64,000 bases of DNA from Elmis aenea (lineage: Eukaryota; Arthropoda; Insecta; Coleoptera; Elmidae), in the NCBI GenBank assembly GCA_947652605.1, contig OX393576.1, positions 63,092,966 to 63,156,965 of the forward strand, given 5' to 3'. How positions within the stretch are numbered: position 1 is the stretch's first letter; each line of letters opens with the position of its first letter. Shown here one piece after another: positions 56,780 through 64,000 of the stretch. A program made the translations under genes and the position numbers. The notes below the pieces were generated by a model. It made no database searches. It had not been told where the DNA came from and was given only the letters and a program-made list of their open reading frames with translations.

Positions 56780-58004
56780 GACAACTGATCGCAATTAATA
56801 TAATCTTTAATCGAAGATGCTATCTTCAACACTACGTCCATTCACCTAAGCCGTCTAAGTATTTATACAATCAATACAGGTCACAAAGAAAGTACAGAAT
56901 TGGCAATCGAAATATTAGGCTGCGTTAAATACTACAAAATACAACAATGCCTCGATTTTAGACACATTACTACAACCAATAATTGCAGTCAGTTAGGATT
57001 AAAAATTAAAGAAATATTTAGAGAGCTTGTACAGTAACTTTTTACATAGCTGCACTTTTATATTTACGATGTAATAAAAATACTTCGAAATTCCATAAGG
57101 CACTTAAAGACTTAATAATGAATAAAATTGAACGGTAAGCCAGCCATATCTTACTGCACAATGATCCGTTATACTAATTTTGTGAAACGTGTAGAAAGTT
57201 TTAAGTCAAAATCGGAAACTTATTATGTGTGATCAAGACAATTTTTCCAAATCAAGTTTAAAATAATAGTTAGTGAAAGTTAATTATTGAAGAACCCTCA
57301 TTGGAAGAAAATTAGGCAGAAATTATCTTTTATTGATTATCAATTGTCGCATATCTCACTTTCTCTAATCAAAGATGTAGGATTAAAAATATCAATCTTA
57401 TTGTTTCCAACTTCAAAATAACATTGTGTTATAAAAAAAAATATCAGATGGATAACTCCTTAACACTATTATTTTTTAATATTTGTTTACATTTTCACAA
57501 GGCTACTGGCAAAGAAACATTTTAAAATAAATATTGTAACGAATTTTTGTAGCTACTGAAAACTGGGTTACTTCAAAGAGATGGAAACTTATAAACCTAA
57601 AAAACTTGATTCATATCTGATAGCAAATCACAAAATTAGATGCATTTATTTTGTATAACGTTCACAAAACGAATACGACAAGAAAATGAAAGTAGAAACA
57701 TTTTATTGTATTACAGATAACATCGCAACAGAACTGTAGAATATCCAATTACAGTTTTACTGATTTGGTTTTCTATTTCATTTAGATTAGTATGCTAGTC
57801 CATCATTGAAATTAAGTGATAGCAACCTGTTGAAATGTATCAGGTTTAACAGTTTCATTCAAGAAATTATAACCTGTACCTATATGTAGTGGGAAATATT
57901 GTAAATTTATCTTATTCTTAAGTTATTCATGAAAAGTCAATACTATTGACCCAAAATTAACAAGAAAATCATCTGCAATTTCCAGAAAGATTTTTCCAGA
58001 ATAT
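56780..58004. other. Intergenic, nothing recognised
   Basis: AT-rich unique sequence; no feature could be supported. Confidence 0.35.
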
Positions 58005-58262
58005 CAGTGGCGTAGCTAGGGAAAGGAGGGGATCAGTCCGCCCCGGGCGGCTTTTTTTTATGGGGTGGCACTTTTTAGTCTACCCAAACACCAAATGGGG
58101 TCAAAATTTAAATCTCGGGGTAATGAAGGACAGTAAAAATAATAATTAGTCCTGGCACTGGCGCTAGACTCAATGAAAAAATCAATTTTCGCTTACTATA
58201 GCGGTAACCGAGATACCCCGTAAAACATTCGAATTTGGTCCACCCTGATACATCGCGTTAAT
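58005..58262. mobile_element. Two adjoining transposon relics
   Basis: 58005 starts CAGTGGCGTAGCTAGGGAAA, a hAT terminus followed by GC-rich CGCCCCGGGCGG, with no right end. At 58170-58253 the sequence ...CCGAGATACCCCGTAAAAC... TTTGGTCCACCCTG is a right end of the ACAGGGTGGTCC subfamily. Both are truncated. Confidence 0.45.
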
Positions 58263-59957
58263 TTAATTTTTTCGAAACAAATTTTATTGGTCATTCAACT
58301 CTCTATATAAAAGACATTCGATGTAACATGTACCAAAACTGTGTTCGGCTCTTCTATCTTTAAAACTTCGTGTTAACGTGTGATTATTAAATATGCAGCT
58401 TGTTCGGTTCGTAAATAATTAAATGACATTCCGATAAAGTTTTTCCATATCAAAGGAACTTCTAAACTTCCTCCGTGCGGCGCAACCACGCTTAGGCCAG
58501 GTTTACGGTTGCTTCAGCCGATATCACTGGTAAAGTAGGTTACACACACAATTACACACCTTCATTAAATTGTAACATGCTTTTGTGATACCCGGTACAG
58601 GTGTTTTGTTCTTGCTATCGCAGAAATAAAGGTTGCCTTAATAGCCTACTACATCTAAATAACTTTGAGCTGTAAATAAAAGAGTGTCAACTAACGCAAA
58701 CAAATTATAAGACACGTCTAAAACTTTTCAAACACTAATAGTCGACAAACATACTTATATGTCTGTATGGTTTTTTTCATTTTAGTAACACCTGCTTGAG
58801 AGTGAGCCACTTGATCAGTGGTTCTGATTGATAATATAGAGTCTTGTCGATGTTGTCTTAGAGTTATTAGTTTTATGGTGTGTAGATAAGCCGATGCACT
58901 TTTTTCATGTTGTCCTTCATCATTGTAGTAGTGAAACTTGTTTGTCTCTGATTATATGTGTCATGTACTCTTGTTGAATGGGGTCACTATATAAAAGTGA
59001 AAAGGCAGTCAGAAAATCATCTGCAGCACTAGTGATACCACACATAATAATAAACTAATACACTAGCGTCTCGGTTTAAGATCTGAAACGTTCTGCAGTA
59101 TTTAGGTGTATAAATACATACATTTTTAAGCAAATTACGTTTAATGTAAATTTATTTGTTAGTTTAAAAATCATAAATAGTATGTTTTGTGTGCCTTTTT
59201 GTTAATAAACTTCCAAAAATATAAATTCTTAGAATCAAATTTGATGATAAACACAATAAATTTACATGATACATTAATCAGCTGATTTAACCAAACCAAA
59301 ACTGCTTGTAATATTTGAGTTATTCATTTATTGACAAATTGACATACATAAGTGACCTTTTTTTTGTAAAGAATCTCTTGGTTTAGCATTTTTACAAGAG
59401 ATCCGTCGTAAAAACATTTTTTAATTCTACCCCTTTTTAATTATAGTAGGTTATGTAATCAAAATTAATTCCAACACAGTACTTAAATTTAAAAAACAAC
59501 AACTACATTCCATAAATTTTCTCTTTGATAAAAAAAAAAACAAAAAACAAAAAACGACGGATAATATCAGTTATCATAATCAACTAAATATATTCTACGT
59601 TCACCCATAATTGTCGTAATAAATAATTTAAACTAACATAACATCATGGTTAATTGAACAAGTAGTATATAACAAAAAATATTGAAGAAGTGAAACAGTT
59701 TTCTAGAGCAAATAATAATTTTATGTCACAATCATTCCAAGACCTGTTGTTGCATGGGAAAAATGTCGAATTTTATCTTTAATTGACGCACATTTTTACT
59801 TATTAAAGTTTGAACGTAGTGTTGTTTACTAATAAAAACAACACATAATAAGGATTACAATTTACAAGTACAGAAACATTTAGGTGTAAAAATGTAGACG
59901 TTGATTTAATTCTATAATTTTTCAAGAACAGGTTGAAATAAACACACAACAATATTT
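58263..59957. other. Intergenic; isolated promoter-like TATA box
   Basis: TATATAAAAG at 58988-58997 (plus), preceded by a mixed-composition stretch, could be a plus-strand promoter or part of a solo LTR. No matching LTR ends, downstream gene or target duplication were found. The rest is AT-rich. Confidence 0.3.
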
Positions 59958-59966
59958 ACTTTAAGC

Positions 59967-61303
59967 GGGTCTAGGAACATTCTTTGCCCACAATTCGTCA
60001 CCTCCACAATTTTTTGCCCACAATTCTTCGCCCACAATTCTTCGCCGCCACAATTCTTCGCCTACACAATTCTTCGCCGCCACAATTCTTCGCCCACAAT
60101 TCTTCGCCTACACAATTCTTCGCCTCCACAATTCTTCGCCCACAATTTTTCGCCTACACAATTCTTTGCCGCCACAATTTGTAGCCTTATACAAGCATAT
60201 CACAAATTTTGTTTGTAAATGTGATTGTTTTTATTTATAGCGTAATTTTTACAGATTATTTTACATTAGCCTTCAATTGTTTCTTGTATATTAATACTTC
60301 TTCTTTTAATCTTATGTTTAAAAATTACTACATAAATAGCGTATGTTGTGATTTTTAATCTTGTTTATGTTATTATAGTATCAACAAAAATTAAATTAAC
60401 AAACATTTTGGTGATTAAGTTAAGAACCCTAATGTTAATATTTTCTAAACATCTAAAATTATTAATTGGACACGTCAAAAAGTTTATTTATAAAATGACT
60501 TACCGTTTCTACTCCAACATCTATACAAACATGTAATTAATTAGATGTTTTATTTAATATATCACCTAGGTATTACAAGTATGTGGTATCATCTTTTTGT
60601 AAATTATTTAAGAAATATTGTTTAAAACATCAGTAATTAAATTCATTCTCAATTTGTCATATCTATCATAATTGTGATGTAACATAAAAAATAATACTCA
60701 ATAAATGTGTTGCTTTCGTGTGGAACAAAATTATGAAATATTTTGTATATCAAAAAATGTTTTATTTCATGTTTCTGTTGTTGAACCATATTTTTTTTAT
60801 AAATTTGTATGTAGACGTATAACAAAAATGTTATAGCAAATTGGTTTTTACAAATCGATACTATTCTAGGAAAATAAAATTAACCCTACGCCCTGCCATT
60901 GACAAACGTATTTCTGCGAATTTTGGTACATACATACTACATAGGTATTGGTATAGCTGTTATCAGACGCAAATTAAGTAATAACATTCTTCTATAGATT
61001 TATTTCATCGTCCTGACAACTTTCACTAGCCTATCAAAAAAGAAAACACAACATACACTATTTATATAGTAATTTTTAAACATAATATTAAAAGAAGAAG
61101 TGTTAATATACAAGAAACAACTTTAGGCTAAAAGCAATCACATTTACAAACAGAATTTGTAATATGCTTGTATGTGGCGAAAAATTGTGGCGGCGAAGAA
61201 TTGTGGCGGCTAAGAATTGTGTAGGCGAAGAATTGTGGGCGAAGAATTGTGGAGGCGAAGAATTGTGGGCGAAGAATTGTGGGCGAAGAATGTTCCGGGC
61301 ACG
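59967..61303. mobile_element. MULE-like element with tandem-repeat inverted ends
   Basis: Flanked by the perfect 9-bp duplication ACTTTAAGC (59958-59966 and 61304-61312), the length typical of Mutator-like elements. Left end GGGTCTAGGAACATTCTTTG, right end GGGCGAAGAATGTTCCGGGC ACG. The arms extend about 300 bp: outer arrays of TTCGCC(N)CACAATTC units, then AATCACATTTACAAACA... and further inverted sequence (AATACTTCTTCTTTTAATCT / AAGAAGAAGTGTTAATATAC). The 0.75-kb interior has no recognisable protein. Confidence 0.78.
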
Positions 61304-61312
61304 ACTTTAAGC

Positions 61313-62758
61313 TACCGCTATCCAAGAACTGTATCTTTCTGTTGATAGAATACGTATAATTGGATTACTAAGTTTCATAGAACTGTCGATATTCTGACAA
61401 ATCTGTTTGATCACACAGTGTGAAATAAGATGTACAGTAATCCATCTAGAAATGGATGATAGCACAAAAGACACTTCGACATACTGTTATAAGTTATAAG
61501 CAAAAAAATAATGCAATTGACGAGTAAAGCAATAATTCTTAGTAAAAAATCAATTCAGTTTATTTTAGTCATTTCAAATACCTTTAAGCAAGTGGCTATC
61601 CAAGAACTATTTTTAAGTTACAAACTCAATTCATTTTTGGTGTGATGATCATTTGCAAATGATCACAATATTTTGTGACATATTTTTTTTTAAATTGTTG
61701 AATGATCATTAAATGCAAAAATTAAAATATACAGTTATGCATTTGATAACTATTTTTATATAAAACTGTGTGAAAAAGCGGACCGTTGAATATTTTTCAT
61801 ATCTATGCCGTCTCGTTCAAGAGCATTAATAAAGCTGTATAATACTTTTACTCTAGTAAAATTAATTAAGTAGATATATTCCATCTACTACTTTCACAAC
61901 GGCTATGTTAATCATACTTTTTGTTTCAGTTAGGAAGCTATTAAACTTCTATATAAGGTTGCAGTTTAATATAACCTTTGAATGTACCATCTAGTTATCT
62001 TGTCAACAATTCTATAAATTATAGCGTGTTGATTAAAAAGGCGAATAATTTTGCTAAAAAAAGTACAAAATCGTATTCATTAAAGCCTTTTCTTTATAAA
62101 TAAAAATGTGTACATTAAAAATGGTTTAGGTTTAGAATATGTTTCTACAATTCCACATGGTTGTTGATCTCTAGCAACAAACAGTTTTTTGATGCGCTAT
62201 AGTTTCTAAACAAAAACATTGAATTATTTCCATTTTATATCGTAGACTTCTCAATAATTCAAAACTTAATATTTGCATACTACAATTATTATTTGTTACA
62301 TATTTTTAAAAGCTTGAAATGTGCAGACGGTTTTTGAAAACTGAGATAGATAAAATATTTAATGTAAAATAAGAAACTCTTTCGATAAACAAAAGCTATT
62401 AAATGCAGCTAATATCTAATATTTAAATAAGTGATCATGTATTTAAACTGGCTGTCATTTAACTAGCGGTGTATCATTTATCTAATGAAGCTGAAAGCAA
62501 TTAATAGACATTTGCACGATTAGCATTACTCGCTTACATGTACGTGTTAATGAGCATTTCAACAAATTTCGGTGTTTAATAATTCATTAATCATTATGTT
62601 AGTTAATAGTTGGTTCTCTTACGTGTGTTTTTAGAAGCAATACCAATATTAACAGCTAAGTGCTTGATATAATATTTACCAAAGGCCATTTCAAACGGTT
62701 CTGGGTAATTTATCATACATGTGTTTGATATACGAATATATACAACACAAAATTATAT
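61313..62758. other. Intergenic, nothing recognised
   Basis: AT-rich unique sequence; a perfect 12-bp-class palindrome (ATGATCATTTGCAAATGATCAC near 61645) is the only local structure. Confidence 0.35.
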
Positions 62759-63240
62759 TTACTTAAAAAAGTTTTTAAAGTAAGCGTCATTAAGATATAC
62801 ACTAACTCCATAGTAAGCTTTAGAGATTAGGACATTTCTTAATCTTTTCTTCAAGTCGGGGGTGGGTAGTTTTTTATACTCTCAGGTGATGTATTAATTT
62901 GATATATATTGCAATAATTATAGAGGCAACATTTTTTTTGAAGATAAGTATATTTGAAGCAATCGGGCTTTAGGTTTTTTTTATGTCGGGTATTGGTTGC
63001 ATGGTTTCTTATATTCAATTGAAACAGATCAAAATTATTTCTTACGAAAAGGAAGGCTTCGAGAATGAATAGGCCGTAAAAAGTTAATATTACTTTGTCA
63101 CGAAAAGTGTCTTTACAGTGATCTCGGTAGTTTAGACCAAAAATAGTTCTTATACATCGCTTTTGTATAATAAAGAGGCGTTCAGAGTCACTAGCGTTAC
63201 CCCAAAAAATTACAGCATAGCGTAACCTAGATTCAACATG
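62759..63240 (-). pseudogene. Jockey-like LINE reverse-transcriptase C-terminus
   Basis: The minus strand reads ESRLRYAVIFWGNASDSERL FIIQKRCIRTIFGLNYRDHC..., then ILTFYGLFILEAFLFVRNN, and NTRHKKNLKPD, and after one frameshift LKKRLRNVLISKAYYGVSVY with a stop at 62759. The RYGxxxWG.S...+hFhlQKRxIRhI and chYIxExLxFV blocks are typical of the thumb/C-terminal region of jockey/CR1-group RT. About 155 codons with one frameshift, so relatively young. No catalytic FADD box within the piece. Confidence 0.75.
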
Positions 63241-64000
63241 TGTAATTGGACAATAGTTATTTTATTAGGACCGGTGACAAATTATAATTAGGAATTTAGT
63301 ATAAAAAATAAACATCCGAATATTATCATTAAACGAATGTATTTCCCCAATTTTGTTCTCAATTTACTTTGGACCAAATACCAATTACTTTACTTTCTCT
63401 CCATTCGAAAATGAATGAACGGCAGTAAAACTTCCAGAATTATAAATTAACAAGACTCATCCGCTAAAAGTAAAACTATTTAATTCAATTAAACTGATTT
63501 TAAAGTTTATAAAAACCTGCCGAATTATTTCTTCAAAACCAACGACTATAAAGTATGATAATTGACACATATAATTAATTTCGGATGTATATAAAGTTGA
63601 TGAAATAATTACTCCTTATTGGTGTTATATCGAATTTAAGTTTTGCTTCTTGATTTTAATACGGCTGCTTAATTAGTATTTAAATTATATACAGGAAAGA
63701 GCACAGTGTATGAAGTTTAAAAAAAAAAAAAAAAAAAGGGGTATGAACGCAGTTAGCTAATCGACAATACTACAATTGCTCGTTATTGATCATTTAACAT
63801 TAAACTATAACATCAGGGCCTTTCAGAGAAAATACGAGACCCGGGACTGTGTAACTAAAAAAACAAAACGGTCTTTGCTTTCTTGAATTGTTATAAAATC
63901 CGTCCCGGTTCACATTGATACTCCACATTTTTGAAATTCGTACGGATGTTTACAGATTGAGTTAAACATTGTGACGCCCCTAAATTTGTAACGGGCCCTC
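63241..64000. other. Window end; poly-A tract and GC-richer tail
   Basis: An A-run of about 20 at 63719-63737 may mark the 3' end of an old retrocopy, though no body was recognised. The last 200 bp (CCCGGGACTG..., GTGACGCCCC..., GGGCCC) are GC-richer and may start another repeat that continues beyond the window. Confidence 0.3.

Noticed and set aside
59984..60184. Open frames rich in NSSP, FFAHNSSP and FFAYTI at 48250, 53058-53442, 59984 and 61128
   Set aside because: They are translations of the TTCGCC(N)CACAATTC tandem arrays in several frames and both strands, with no start context or splice sites; repeat artefacts, not genes.

Overview
The window is AT-rich nuclear DNA from an animal, almost certainly an insect. 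It has long introns with consensus GT/AG sites, two split secreted-protein genes, and a dense, nested load of DNA transposons. The serine protease on the minus strand is closest, from memory, to insect Filzig. A beetle is plausible, but nothing here proves the order. No rRNA, tRNA or CRISPR array was recognised.

Layout. (1) 2600-13555, plus strand: the last five coding exons of a secreted protein, a thrombospondin type-1 repeat followed by a thrombospondin-N/laminin-G-like domain; its 5' part lies left of the window. (2) About 13.6-32.8 kb: a tail-to-tail intergenic region with a Harbinger-like remnant split by a 0.9-kb element that carries a hammerhead-ribozyme-like motif, a piggyBac remnant, a degenerate tandem-repeat field, an ACAGTGTG foldback, a LINE 3' end and a mariner copy with internal duplications. 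Two orphan candidate exons (18505, 27513) also lie here. (3) 32849-51631, minus strand: a complete eight-exon gene for a 573-residue clip-domain trypsin-like protease (filzig-like). All splice phases agree and the signal peptide, clip-like knot, Ser/Thr/Pro linker, RIVGG activation site and H/D/S triad are visible. (4) About 52-64 kb: upstream of the protease, gene-poor, with a piggyBac-like remnant, foldbacks, a MULE-like element with tandem-repeat inverted ends and a jockey-like LINE fragment.

The most notable structure is the transposon content. At least a dozen elements end in ACAGGGTG/CACCCTGT, mostly at TA. Several are foldbacks, and in two of them the hairpin arms contain the start of a degraded helix-turn-helix (DUF4817-type) transposase frame. 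This suggests the foldbacks arose by head-to-head duplication of the 5' end of an IS630/Tc1-mariner-like autonomous element. Separately, two copies of a MULE-like family share the same ends and 9-bp target duplications; their inverted ends are built from tandem 14-16-bp units. Many hAT-type MITEs show 8-bp target duplications.

The two host genes look functionally independent. Both encode secreted, disulfide-rich proteins likely to act outside the cell. Transposons crowd their introns and the DNA between them but do not break the coding exons.
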